A stretch of 64,000 bases of DNA from Chaenocephalus aceratus (Eukaryota > Chordata > Actinopteri > Perciformes > Channichthyidae). Of the stretch, positions 37,651-49,480 are shown one piece after another. The notes beneath the pieces were generated by a model. That model searched no databases, was not told the DNA's origin, and saw only the letters and a program-made list of their open reading frames with translations. The stretch's first letter is position 1. Every line of letters begins with the position of its first letter. Made by a program: the position numbers and the translations under genes. The stretch lies in the NCBI GenBank assembly GCA_023974075.1, contig CM043800.1, positions 13,124,788-13,188,787 of the forward strand. Reading direction: 5' to 3'.

Positions 37651-40600
37651 ATCGCAGGTTTTCAGAAATTCCATATTTAAATATGCAAATTAGGCGTTAA
37701 CTATTCTAACTTGTGGTGAAATGATTTTTCCACTAGTCTGAAAGACATTTGAGAGAAAGAGGACTGTACATGGCAACAATTTGCATACCATTAAGTGTAA
37801 TTTTGGGAGCTGTGTATGTTCTGTAGTCAGATGTTTTATGTGGGTCTGATATTTAGTGGGTGTGTGTATGTCCCTCATCCCTGAATAGCTCCAAGGCACA
37901 GGCAGGAAATGGAGTCCTGGCATTTTGTTTTGCATCAGTGCTCCTCTTTATTAGAGAGGAACAGAATCGGCATAGAATAATAATTGGAAAATTGTAAGCT
38001 TGCTTTCATTATAATTAGCGTGATCGCAGGATGCAATAATCCAATTATTTGACTTAAAAGCAAGTTTCCTCATCCCTCCGTGGTGTGTTGCAGGATGTGT
38101 AACCTCATCCCGCGTGGACTTGACGGTGCCATGGCGAAAAACCCTCTCTCCCCCTCTAACATGTAAACACCAGCATGCTTGAGTGTGCTCAGACAGCTGA
38201 ACATACACTGACATATGAACACCATTTAGGGTGCCACCACATAAACACACGCGTGCACACACTTCAACAACATACAAATAATTGAGTAAGATTTGCTGGT
38301 ACATTAAGTTTAATGTGTTTGACATTTGGGCGGCAGGATATGGTGGAGGTATATGAAGTGGAGGAGCCGCGCCGCGTCTTTCTTCAATCAGGGCACTGCG
38401 GGGCTCCGTTTTACAACCCGGGACGCAAAAAAAAGTGAGGGCCCGTCAAAGGTAATTAGCGCTGTTGCAAATGGATGCAGGTCACAGCTCTCAGCGGATT
38501 GGTCCACAGAAGGGGTCACCGAAGGTCAAACCTCCAGTATAGAATGATATAAACAATCATCTATAGACCACAAACCAATCAATCTCTTTTAACACTATCC
38601 ACTTCCTGGTTGGCTGCTCTCCGAGGTCAGAGGTCAATGTGCAAAAAGACAACTGAGCCGAGAGGGAAGCATATCGTACTGATTATCTATTCATTCATGT
38701 TTTAGGAATCAATACACCAACAAAATATATGAGGGTATTCAAATTATTATATATAAAAAAGTATTTTTATCTGCCCATTCTTATGCATTAATTTACTGTA
38801 TATTTATTTATTATTTTGTTATTTATTTATTACTTGTTTGTGAACTAAACATGCGCCCCTTTTTATATATTTGTTTTGTATGATATTTTTGTAAAATGAT
38901 CTGCTTAAAAGTATTATTTCTGTGCATGCTTATACATTTATTAACTTTGATCTTTTTATTATGTTCTTAAATTTGTATTGCTTGTTTGTTTTTTTGGGTC
39001 AGAACAAGCCTTTTTTGGAGGTGCTGAGTTTAAATGGGGGGGATTGAGGGGATGACATAAAGAACATAAGAAACTATACAAATAACCATAAATAAGTTTC
39101 AAGTTGTCTATTGCACAGTTTAAATCATACTTCTTTTTATTTTCGCACACTGAATGAAGCCACTCCAACATCAACATGAAGTTCCTTGCAATTAGCCGAA
39201 CAGAGAGAAAAGGACAGAAAGACTGAGAGAAAGGGGGAGGGGGGAAAGGAGATGAGGTGGGGGGGGGGAGAAAAGATGGAAACCAACGCTTGAGGAATTG
39301 TATTACCAGAGCCTTTTCTCATTATCATTTAGCCGTCTTTTATGGCCCACCAGTAAGAGATGATGTTCCCATGACCCCGCACAATACACAGACATATTAT
39401 TCAATCCTGCCGCGATGAAATTCCTGCAAATAAAACCTTTGTGCTGGGCAACAGCTAATTATTTGACAGATTGGCCCCCTTCTGGCTCAGGTTACAGTGT
39501 AGGGTGACTATGTTTTTGCCCCCCCACCACCACCACCAGCGCTCACCGACTCTCCCCCTAGCCCCAGTGCAAAGAGGGGCCACTTTGAGAAAAAATCCCA
39601 GAGGGCCTCATTCTTTTCAGGAGATTATATATTTCAACCACCCCCCCCACCCTCCCTCCTACTTCTTTCCCTTCCTCCTCTTCCCAACCATATATCTATC
39701 CAAAATCAGGGGAGCGTGGTGACAGCAGTCATTTCATAGTTTAAAAGGGTGTTCTCAAGCAGAAATATTGAATCTTCCCACGAAAATAAAGTTTGACTGC
39801 TACAAAGACGGTAAAAAATGTAGTGTTTTTTTACTCTATTATTCTATTTTGTAAGTACTACTGTACTCCCCCCCGTAATACGAAGTTAGAGAGCGTGGAA
39901 CATTAACTGATTATGGTTTTGGGTGGGCTTTGTCCTTGGCATTGATTCAGTCCACTAATAACAAGAGTTTGTCATTAGTGTTCGGACATGGACCACCAAG
40001 ATAAATGCCAACACATGTTTAAATTATCTGAGGAGTAATGGCGTTTCCCTCCCCATAACTATCTCCATGTTGACTCCACTAGGCAGACATTTTGAGTCAT
40101 CAGCCCATGTTTAATCTGTTGCTTATTTTGCACCCATGCAGATGGTATAATTCAAGAGGAAGTATGTGTTAAAAGACCTTTAAACTAAACAACTAATTAA
40201 AATAATGTGAGGGGACTCCTTTTAGGATCATTGACAGATAACTGAAGTTTTTTTATGAAGTATGTCAATAATATAAAATAATTAATATCAAGTATAAAAA
40301 CTGTGATTCTATGTTTTAAATGCATAGAGAGACCTAACTTTAGAACGCTGTATTAATAAAATGTGTTTCTATTTAGAAATATATAATGTCATTTGAATAA
40401 TATAAGATGAATTATTGTATTTTTTATACTAAAATTGTAATCCTACATTTTTTTTAAAGAAAAAATAAAAAGAGAAATATCAAACAACCTTATACGAGCT
40501 ATTGTATATCCCTCATGTCCTATCCCTTTAAAAATATAAAATAATTATTAATTATAGTAATTGTAATAACAGTAGTTATTATATATTTGATACATAAAAT

Positions 40601-40679
40601 AAAAACATGAAATATATGGCTCTATATGTAAATGTTTGGCTCTATGAAACCTGATGTACTTATATGATTCTGTTTTCTT

Positions 40680-40760
40680 CAAGTTTGTATTTTGTTGGTC
40701 GAACGCACTTATTGTAAGTCGCTTTGGATAAAAGCGTCAGCTAAATGCAATGTAATATAT
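40680..40760 (+). repeat. SINE/LINE 3'-tail-like repeat
   Basis: Contains TTGTAAGTCGCTTTGGATAA followed by AAGCGTCAGCTAAATG and a short AATGTAAT tail. This sequence is familiar from fish SINE/LINE 3' regions (V-SINE-like core). Only this segment is recognisable, so the full extent is not known. Confidence 0.5.
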
Positions 40761-42575
40761 AATGTAAAATATATATTGAAATATTCCTTTTGTACCCCAC
40801 TTCCCCTTGAAAACTAGACTAAAAGTCACTGATAATTATTATAATCCTGGCATTATAAATCCACAGCTCATGCCTTTAACCCAAGAGAACTAAAACAGGG
40901 AACTGTGATGTTGTCAGAATTCTACCATAGGTTATTATAACAGAAGAGGGAATTGAAATCATATAATGAAACAAGGCGATATGGAAGTTGGTCTATGTAC
41001 AATGGCAACTTGTGTGCAATGCCCTTGCACCACATTTAATATCACTACTGAGAAACAGTTTAGCTTTAAAATAGATGTTAAAACATGCACTTACAGTAAT
41101 GGCACCAAGGTCGTGCTTAGCCTGAAATATTTTAATTAAGAACATTGTGTGTTGTAATTGACCTAGCTAACCAACAAATCTTTGGAACATATTCATATTT
41201 TTTATAAATTATACCAATTTACAAACCTAATTTGTTAAAACTCGAGTGGAGAACTAGTTAAGTTTACTCCAAAAGTAACTTGACCCACCTTCACATTCTC
41301 CACCTTCTGTGTGTCTGCATACATGCTAGCTGTTCTCCGGTTGCATGTCTGGGATGCCCGACTACTGTGTTCACCTGGCATGAACCCAAGCGAGCGGAGC
41401 CTGGAGTATTCATTGCTCAACCTGGGTGAAGGTCATGGAGTCCAGCCCTTCCCCTGCTCCGCTCCCCAATGAGCAAACATATGGTCATGGAGCACCTTGA
41501 ACATGTTTGGGTGACCAGAACTACTTGGCCTGATCCGCCACAACCAAAGAGGAGCCGAAGGAGGTTTTAGGCTCACCTTGTTATAGAACAAGGATAAGGA
41601 AGGGAGGCTGACAATCATTCACTGCTTGCTCTAAAAAAAAAAAACATCCGAAGTCCCCCAACTAGATGAAAAATGCATCCCCTCCTCTTGTTTCTGTAGA
41701 TATAAATGCATGTAATCATAAGGTACAAATATCATCACCCCGTTGTTCAAACAGCCGAGCCTCGTGTAATCGCTTCCATGTTTCCTCCTCTGTGTTATGC
41801 TCATTAGTGGGTGACCTAAAGGCATGTAGGGAAAAAAAATCTTTGGATAATGGATGCTTGCTGTTTTGAGACAGTAAAAATAAACAGGTCTGCGGCTTTT
41901 ATAATGAATATGCTGTAAACATCAGCCCTGAGTGTGAGTACATCACAAAGCTCATAACGCCATTGGTGTGTACGTGTTTGCATGTACAGTATGTGTTCAT
42001 GCAAACAAGTGTGTGTCATTGCTCATGTGTGTGTTTGTCTTTGGGCAGGCTGGAGGGTGGAGATGATGACTCGCTGTTAGACTTTGTGAATGGGATGTGA
42101 GAGTGTCTCTGGTGTCTGGCCCAGGTGGTGACTGGAAGGCTGACTTCATTAGCCTTAAAGAGGAAACAAAGGAAGATGCATTGTAAAAAAGTGCCATCCC
42201 TCATCTGCGAGGCCACCGCCTGACACATTAGGAATCTGTATGCTCAATTAACCACTGGCAGGCTCATTTTTCCTCTCCCTCTCTTTCTCTCTTACTCGCT
42301 CTTGATCAAACAGAGCAAGCTAAAACAATGACACTGGACTGAAGCAGGACTTAATATACAGCACATTTATGAAGTTACAACATACTTTTGTTTGATTTGA
42401 ATTGAAGGGCATACAAACTTGATTTTGTATTTATATTATATCAGTTTAAGTTATATAAATTGGTATTTCCCAACCTATTTTTTTTTCAACAATTTGTCCC
42501 GTAGAACTGAAGCAAATATTGCTGAAAATACTTCCGTAACCTTTGTCTATAAATTGCACCACTGTCTCGTTGCAG

Positions 42576-42655
42576 GAGGAAGAGGAACATCTGATGCCCG
42601 GGAGAACAGGAAATCACATGCCAAAAACACATTACTCCTGAAGTCCAATTTTCAC
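42576..42655 (+). other. Weak internal-exon candidate
   Basis: An 80-bp segment bounded by a pyrimidine-rich acceptor ending TCGTTGCAG at 42575 and a GTGAGT donor at 42656. One frame is open throughout, reading GGRGTSDARENRKSHAKNTL; the other two have stops. I do not recognise the product. Size and splice signals alone are weak evidence. Confidence 0.18.
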
Positions 42656-44033
42656 GTGAGTTCTGTTATTATAAAATAGTTAATTTACATGGGAATTTCT
42701 ACATTGCAAATTCCAAACATGCCAAATTCACAAAATTGATAATTACCAAGTCTTTTCCTTTCCAACTCCACACCCCAAGTTTTTATTCTCCCTTTGGAAC
42801 CACAAAATGCTTTATACAGGTTTGTTCTCACATGTGCAGTATTACTACGCAAGACCTATGTCATACGTTGATGTCTGAAATCCTCTTTAATGAGTGCTAA
42901 TATAATGCATCATTAAGCAAATGTGTAATACACATAAAAGTGTTGCAAAACACAATTTTATTAACGGACACACAATGTTGACCCCTCTCATTGACATGAT
43001 CATGTGCACAAGCAGCACAAAGACAAATCTGACACCTTCTCCAACATTCCCTTCCATGTACTGGGTGGCAACCTGAGGATCCTTATCTTCCCATGAACCT
43101 CCTGTGAGAAATGACAATGAGGAACTGGCTAAGGTGGGATTTTGCGTGGTGTTGGGGGAGGGGAGGGAAGTCACTATGATACGCATCAGCCTTTGATTAA
43201 CGAGGTGAGCGAGACACTCTTTAAAATTGTAGGGGTCATGGCTTAGGAGGCCTCCATACAGCACTTCGCCACACTTCACAGGGCCAAATTCTCTTTAATA
43301 TCGGACCCGCCCCTTTCTGTCTACTCTGTCCCCCCTTCTCTTTCTCCCCCCCTGTCCATGCCTCTCTTCTGAGGTCTATAAGAGAGATGAAAAATGACAT
43401 GCAGCTGGCCAAGTACTTCCTTCCCCTTGTCAGGGTCAACAGTTCACAATGCTGATGGAGACCCTCACACCTTCATTAATAAGAGCTCCCCTGCACTCAC
43501 ACCGGTCGCTTTGCCGCATCGCTGGACGGCCATCACTCCTACCTTAGTCTGGATTTCTTATCCTTACATTCCTCATCGCTGCATTAGTCATTTATTATAT
43601 CTATATATCCTGCCATGCCATTACTCAAAAACCGAAATGTTTTGAAAAAAATCCAGTTGTCCCAAATCACCCATTGTTTCGAAGGCCCATGCTCCAAAAA
43701 ATACACACTCTCCATTTAACAAATAAAAGTACATGTCAAATTCTTATACAAAGATGTCATCAAACATCCTTAGCCGCAATCGTTTTATACTTCCATGGCC
43801 AAGTGATGAACAGCCAAACTCTGCATCTGGTAAGGGTAAATATTTTTAATATCAGGATAAAACAACCAATCTCATAACTTATGCCTCAACCTATCAATGA
43901 CGGACAAAAGTTTGTTGGTTCCAGTGGGATTGTATTTCTGAAGCAATGGAACCTCGTAACAATGGACTTGATATTGGGAAATATGGGCTTTTGGGTCAAA
44001 TGTGTATTACTTCCCAAAATTAAAGAAGCCTAA

Positions 44034-44351
44034 CGGCCCGTCCACACAGCGGCGTGCGTTGAAAGCTTCACCATTCACTTTGAATGGGGTGACGTCACTT
44101 TTCGCCGAACTGCATTGTGGGAAGCGACGCGGAGCGTTGCTGGCGTGGCTCGCTGCAAAAGTTGAGCAATGTTCAACTTTTGACGCCTCGGCAGAAGCGT
44201 CAGCCAATCGAATCATATGCCAGTACAAATTCTAGCCAATCAAACCACTGCTTGTGTGTCCGGGGCGGGAGATTCATGTGATTGGTTGTTGGTCGAGTTT
44301 CAGACACGCCCGCCGGCAAGCGACAACGCACGCCTCTGTGTGGACGGGCCG
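44034..44351. mobile_element. Harbinger-like MITE with TAA target duplication
   Basis: Inverted ends CGGCCCGTCCACACAGCGGC and, at the other end, the reverse complement of GAGGC-less GTGTGGACGGGCCG, about 29 bp with one or two differences. TAA flanks both sides (44031-44033, 44352-44354). Inside is a perfect hairpin, AAAAGTTGA...TCAACTTTT (44157-44181), and a GTGACGTCAC CRE-like palindrome near 44090. The overlapping frames of about 75 codons on both strands are shadows. A 3-bp TWA-type duplication points to PIF/Harbinger. Confidence 0.72.
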
Positions 44352-44359
44352 TAAGTACA

Positions 44360-45289
44360 ACAGAGGAGGTATCCATGTCTTCACAATTGGTGTTTAAGAA
44401 CAATAGGCCATCTTAACAGTGCTCTACGATAAGTTCCCTATGCATACAACATTTTTTATTTTAGTTTAAGACTGTCTACAAGAAACCAAACATTTTGAAC
44501 ATCATCATGACTTTAATAAAATGTGAACATTACTCATCGTTGCATGTTACATTATTGCATTAACAAGTATTTAAAGTGGGGATATTTTTTTTTCTTCAGG
44601 CTGTCGTCATCAGTTGCTCACTTACTCACTTGGGTCACACAACTTAAGTCTGTCTGGGTTCAAAAAGGCATCACAGCCTCCAGTGGCCACTAATGGGACT
44701 TTAAGACCTTTGATCTTTTAAAAGAAAAACGACTTGTAATGACTAAAACATCTTCTAAATAAGAATATAAAGGGACAACTGCACTGTAAACACATTTTTT
44801 GTAAAAAAGCGAAAATCTTCTGGCAGCTGAGGTGCCAGAAAATGGCCGTTAAAAAAAGGAAAAAAAACGTAAAATAAAATACGGAGACAACATGTAAAAC
44901 TAGAGAATGCAATTCCTGAAGAAATTGCTAGTGGGAATGCTAAAAAGCTGACGCTGAATTGCTATTCTGAAATGTAATGTGTAAGAAGAAAGTGAAGAAT
45001 TTAGATTGAAATGATACATGAACACTGGGGGCTTGAATGTGTGATAAGAGAAGACAAGAAAATAAAAAAGCTTGGAAAAGCAGCAGAATATTTGAACTGC
45101 AAACTATTGAACTAACTTGATGACGAATGATCTGTCGCCATGGCAACGGTATTTTATGACACCCCATAATACGCCTAGATGTTTTGATGGCTGCATCGTT
45201 ACCAAACCTGAAGTTTTTGGCCGTTTTTTTTTTTTAACCCTTCTAAGCTTGCAGTAGCGAGGGCAGGAGTTTTCAACCATGGAACCAGT
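44360..45289. other. Intergenic DNA, left flank of DIRS copy B
   Basis: No gene seen. A perfect-looking X-box-like palindrome, GTCGCCATGGCAAC, lies at 45134-45147 and is related to three more on the far side of copy B. CTAGTGGGAATGCT at about 44930 resembles the inverted sequence near 53380-53403 and may be one end of an older repeat that B split. Confidence 0.45.
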
Positions 45290-45313
45290 GTTCTCATTCA
45301 TAACACTCCGTTC

Positions 45314-45482
45314 GATGTCTCACTATGGGATGCGCCTCATCGCGGAGCAAACAGAAGCATCAATCTCATTACGCCAATCCTGATTGGCCGGTGATTCTTG
45401 ACGTCAACGTCAGGGGAAATCACCCCCTATAAGTAGCCTGCGCCACGACGCATGCGTCATTCAAACACCTCTTCTCGCTTCA
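45314..45482 (+). repeat. Copy B 5' inverted terminal repeat
   Basis: Complementary to 50690-50808 at the other end, which is shorter because of a deletion. Includes the palindrome GACGCATGCGTC and the promoter motifs listed separately. Confidence 0.92.
45374..45434 (+). promoter_or_regulatory. Copy B promoter motifs in the terminal repeat
   Basis: CCAAT at 45374-45378, inverted ATTGG at 45383-45387, a perfect CRE (TGACGTCA) at 45399-45406 and a TATAAG at 45428-45433, all upstream of gag and all conserved in the three copies. The arrangement looks like a compact polymerase II promoter that would start transcription inside the terminal repeat. Activity is inferred. Confidence 0.55.
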
Positions 45483-45643
45483 GAGCACATCTCGAACGGT
45501 AGCCGGGCTAGCTTAACGGTCCACAGACGGAACCCAACTAATTTTCGGTCGACGGGCGTTAGCCGGCTACCCGATTCTCTCACAGAAGAAGATTATAGTC
45601 AACCTCGCCGTTCTTCCTCTGGAGTAAGGTAAGGTTTTGACTT

Positions 45644-45673
45644 CAAGTTAGCAACACACCAGTTGCTAACTTG
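45644..45673 (+). other. Conserved leader hairpin, copy B
   Basis: A perfect 12-bp stem (CAAGTTAGCAAC / GTTGCTAACTTG) with a 6-base loop, about 190 bp before the gag ATG and just after a GGTAAGGT that could act as a splice donor. Found at the same place in copies A and C. Confidence 0.75.
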
Positions 45674-45753
45674 TGTTTTTTCCCTCACTACCGACACCAC
45701 GGTAGCAAGGACACTTTTTTTCTTCTCTCTTCCACGGAGGAGAAAAGGATTAC

Positions 45754-45782
45754 AGGAATATTACCATACCAGGTAATATCCT
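45754..45782 (+). other. Second leader hairpin, copy B
   Basis: AGGAATATTACC and GGTAATATCCT pair with one bulge. The matching position in copy A (30504-30535) has different bases but again forms a stem (AAAGAATATT / AATATTCTTT), so pairing is kept while sequence changes. Confidence 0.55.
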
Positions 45783-45864
45783 TGAGAGAAAAAGACCCAC
45801 GCTGTCCTTTTTCCCCTGGATTAAAGACAGATCGGTAAACATTTTTTTCTCGAACGTACCTGTC

Positions 45865-46736
45865 ATGAGCGGACCCTCTCCACGCCTCACGGCGAACGAG
45901 ATGGATGCCTCTCCCCCTCACACCAGAGGAGTCAGGATCTCGGAGGCTCGGCGCTGCGGTTGCGGGTTGAAAGTGTCAGGCACAGACTCACACCAGATCT
46001 GTTCGTCCTGCCTCGGGCTGGAACACGCCCAGGAGGCCATTGACAACCCCGGCTCGTGCGGACATTGTGCCCGCCTCACCGTGAAGAGCCTCCACCGAAG
46101 GTTAGCGCAACAAGTTAACCTGTCGGGACGGGACCCCCTCATGTCCACTGATCCGCCGACCGGCAATCAAGACACGGGGACGTCTGCCGCAGCGATGGAG
46201 CCCCTCACTGCGGTCTGGGGCTCACCGACAGCGGCACCCGCAGAACCGGAATCCCGCGCCATATCGAGAGGCCGAGATCCGGTGGCGGCAAGAAACGCGG
46301 GAACGGGGCCCCACGCTATACCAAGCTGGGGCTCCCGACTGGACCTCACCATGGTTTCACCCGCGGAAGATGTCCTGGAGTTAGACTACATGGAGGACGA
46401 AGAGTACACCTCTGAGTTCCTCCTGTCTGACTCGGATGAGCAAGAAGACGACGTCTTTGTGTCACCAGCTCAGGCTGCAAAGCCGGGAGCGATGGCTGCT
46501 CTCTCGGCGATAGCACACCAGCTTCGCCCTGTCTCAGTATGGACCTACAAGCCGTGTGTCAGCGCGCTGTGGCCAGACTAGACAAGTTGGCCGAGAAAAT
46601 CTCCGGTTCCGGCTGCAGCTCAGGCTCAGCCAACCCAGAATTTCGGCCAGCAGTCGAGGAAGAAGAAGCGAGCGGCGTGACAGCCCCTCCTTCTCCCCTC
46701 CGTGAATGTGTTCCATCCGCCTCGAGAGATGCCTAA
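45865..46736 (+). pseudogene. Copy B gag-like ORF, frameshifted and truncated
   Basis: Starts at the ATG shared with copy C (MSGPSPRLTANEMDAS) and carries the Cys/His module (CGCGLKVSGTDSHQICSSC and GSCGHCARL) in the first hundred residues, then an acidic stretch. One G is missing near 46507 relative to copies A and C (CTCTCGG versus CTCTCGGG), so the long frame runs out at 46581. The true frame continues MDLQAVCQRAVARLD, then jumps at 46583 across a deletion of most of the conserved gag C-terminal half into the Ser/Pro-rich tail, ending at 46736. A packaging protein could not be made intact. Confidence 0.85.
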
Positions 46737-47820
46737 ACGCCATCCTCAAGTCCGCACAAACACATGTCACACGTTGGTTGATTCCTCTGTCATTAAACAT
46801 TTGCCGCTGACGCATCCAGGCCGAGGGCCGAGGGCGCAGCTCAAAAAAAATGAATAGAAAATCAATAAAACCAATTTTCTCCCCTTTTGAGAGCAGCAAC
46901 GCTATCTCTCAAAAGGCGGATTATGACGGGTCTGTGAAGGCACCACCGCCACACGCAGTGCCGGCTGGAGCTGTAAGCGTGACATCTCAGCTGGCTCTAA
47001 GGAGCATGCAGCAGGAGATACTCACGACACCCAAGCTGCCTCGAACTCTGCTCGGTTTAAAACACCGAAGACGCAGAGGTCGCAGCCCATCCCGAGTCCC
47101 CAGCCCAGGCTGGAGACGAGGGCAAGTTGGCTGAGAAAATCTCCGGTTTCGGCTGCAGCTCAGGCTCAGCCAACCCAGAATTTTGGCCAGCAGTCGAGGA
47201 AGAAGAAGCGAGCGGCGTGACAGCCCCTCCTTCTCCCCTCCGTGAATGTGTTCCCGCCGCCTCGAGAGATGCCTAAACGCCATCCTCAAGTCCGCACAAA
47301 CACATGTCACACGTTGGTTGATTCCTCTGTCATTAAACATTTGCCGCTGACGCATCCAGGCCGAGGGCCGAGGGCGCAGCTCAGAAAAATGAATAGAAAA
47401 TCAATAAAACCAATTTTCTCCCCTTTTGAGAGCAGCAACAGCATCTCTCAAAAGGCTGATTATTGACGGGTCTGTGAAGGCACCACCGCCACGCGCAGTG
47501 CCGGCTGGAGCTGTGCGTGACATCTCAGCTGGCTCTAAGGAGCATGCAGCAGGAGATACTCACGACACCCAAGCTGCCTCGAACTCTGCTCGGTTTAAAA
47601 CACCGAAGACGCAGAGGTCGCAGCCCATCCCGAGTCCCCAGCCCAGGCTGGAGACGAGGGCAAGTTGGCCGAGAAAAACTCCGGTTCCGGTTGCAGCTCA
47701 GGCTCAGCCAACCCAGAATTTCGGCCAGCAGTCGAGGAAGAAGAAGCGAGCGGCGTGACAGCCCCTCCTTCTCCCCTCCGTGAATGTGTTCCCGCCGCCT
47801 CGAGAGATGCCTCAACGTCA
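46583..47820 (+). repeat. 540-bp tandem duplication inside copy B
   Basis: AAGTTGG followed by (C/T)(C/T)GAGAAAA occurs at 46583, 47123 and 47662, with units of 540 and 539 bp that are nearly identical; the third unit is the original and becomes unique after about 47815. Copies A and C have a single unit. The array spans the gag tail and the gag-RT linker. Confidence 0.92.
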
Positions 47821-48004
47821 TCCTCAAGTCCGCATAAAACACATGTCACATCTTTCTGTCTGAATAAACCATTTTCCGCTGACGCATCCAGGCTCCGGCC
47901 AAGGGTGCAGCCTGAAAAAATGAAAAGTAAGACAATAAACAGTCCGTTAACCATAAGTCCCCTTTTGAGAGCAGCTACGGCCTCTCTCAAAAGGCGGATA
48001 ATAA

Positions 48005-48352
48005 ACGGGTCTGTGAAGGCACCACCGCCACGCGCATGCGCAGTGCTGGTTGGGGCTTTAAGGGCACTACCGCCACGTGCGTACGCAGTGCCGGCTAGAG
48101 CTGTAAAGAACGGCCCGTCAATCCTTCCCCTTTCAAGAACAGCTACGGCATTTCTCAAAGGACGGATTATTGACGGGTCCGTGAAGCCACCGCCACACAT
48201 GCGCAGTGCCGGCCAGGCTTAAGGCACCACCGGCACACGCAGGCGCAGTGCCGACTGGAGCCGTGAGGGCACCACCGGCACACACATGCGCAGTACCGGC
48301 TGGAGCTGAAAAGGCACCTCCGTCACGCACATGCGCAGTGCCGGTCGGAGCC
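48005..48352 (+). repeat. Copy B 45-bp coding repeat array
   Basis: Six or seven imperfect units with the core CCACCG-CACGCGCATGCGCAGTGCCGG, each encoding a PPPRACAVPxGAV-like peptide; units near 48,206-48,352 are the most regular. Many contain the palindrome GCGCATGCGC. The same array is in copy C (inverted) and a shorter form in copy A. Confidence 0.85.
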
Positions 48353-48359
48353 ATAAGAG

Positions 48360-49480
48360 TGACATCTCAGCTGGCTCTAAGGAGCATACAGCAGGAGATA
48401 CTCACGATGTCTGCCTGGGCTTCTCAAAACAGTTATAATTTATCTGTTTTCACAAACCCAGAGAGAGTCAACCCACATTCTGGAGAGAAAGGTTCTCTCT
48501 CTCCCAGAAAGAAGGGTTTTATCTATAATGCCCACCGAGCGGAGTCAGATTACGGAGGAGAATGTCCTCGTAAAGCACCCGCTCAACATGGGCCTCATAA
48601 TAAAACTAAACCCCGAACGCCACGGCTTACGGAGAGTTTTGGTGATTATGAAATGCGTAGTGGCACTACACCCGACTTTTCCAGTGCGGGACGCGCCTAT
48701 GGGTGCAGTCCTTTCACGGAAGGTGGTCACCACGGACGCAGGTCAGACGGGCTGACAGGGGACTTACGAAGGTCGCCCGGTGAGAGGTCTCTAGAACAGA
48801 GACTTCCAGCGGGCACGCGTAAATTACCCGGAGCTTTTAGCGGTGTTCCCCACCCAAAAATGCTTCCTGCCTTCTCTCAGAGGACTTCATGTCCCCGTGA
48901 GGATAGACAACACGATATCGTGGATGAACCGCTAGGGAAGTTTACGTTGTCTCCAGTCACCACTGGCACACAAACTGATCCCTTAGAGCGGCAGACGTCT
49001 CCTCTCTCTGAGAACGACACGAGTACCGGGTGTTATGCACCTAGGGACAGAATTACTGTCAAAAGGTGCACCACTCTATGCAGACTGGACTCCTCATCCA
49101 AGGATCGAGAGTCCGCTGTGGGTGCGTTACGGCGGAGCCGCGTTAAATCTGTTCGCAAGGGGAGAAAATGCTCAATGACAGCTGTTCTCTTTAATGCACG
49201 ATTTAAACGCACCGTTAGGCGGGGACGCTCTCGTACACGATTGACCTCCGGGTCCTCTGTACACGTTCCCACCCCTGGTTCTGTTCCCCTTAACTCCGGC
49301 CAGAGTGAAAGAGCAACGCCACACACGTACTCTGATGTTTCCACCCTAGCCCGCAATATACGGGCTGGCGGGGATATATCAGCTGTTGTGCGGGCAGCCG
49401 TGGCAGCCCCCACCACGCAGGGACAGATCGTCTCAGGCGGGGAGGGCGATCCTTCACCCACGCCCAGAGCGCGGGGCACT
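48360..49480 (+). pseudogene. Copy B RT/RNase H/MT remnant with two deletions
   Basis: Nucleotide-level match to copy A with the RT catalytic core missing: junctions at about 48548 (406 bp lost) and 48603 (248 bp lost). RNase H starts VVTTDAGQTG and is out of frame soon after. The frames of 75 and 519 codons that cross this block are mostly the wrong frame; only the last part of the latter is the recombinase N-terminus. The segment can supply no RT. Confidence 0.85.

Larger units (their letters stand above)
37660..44025. other. Intergenic DNA, mostly featureless
   Basis: AT-rich with poly-C/G patches near 39240-39265 and 39640-39655. Apart from a short SINE/LINE tail (40680-40760) and a weak exon candidate (42576-42655), listed separately, I see no gene. 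The 39290-39480 stretch is low in repeats and could be a conserved non-coding element. Confidence 0.45.

Noticed and set aside
44002..44235. Overlapping frames of about 75 codons on both strands at 44.0-44.2 kb
   Set aside because: They fall inside the Harbinger-like MITE and follow its inverted-repeat ends.
48005..48352. Regular short repeats that could suggest a CRISPR array
   Set aside because: The units are contiguous, coding, imperfect and have no unique spacers; the genome is a vertebrate's.
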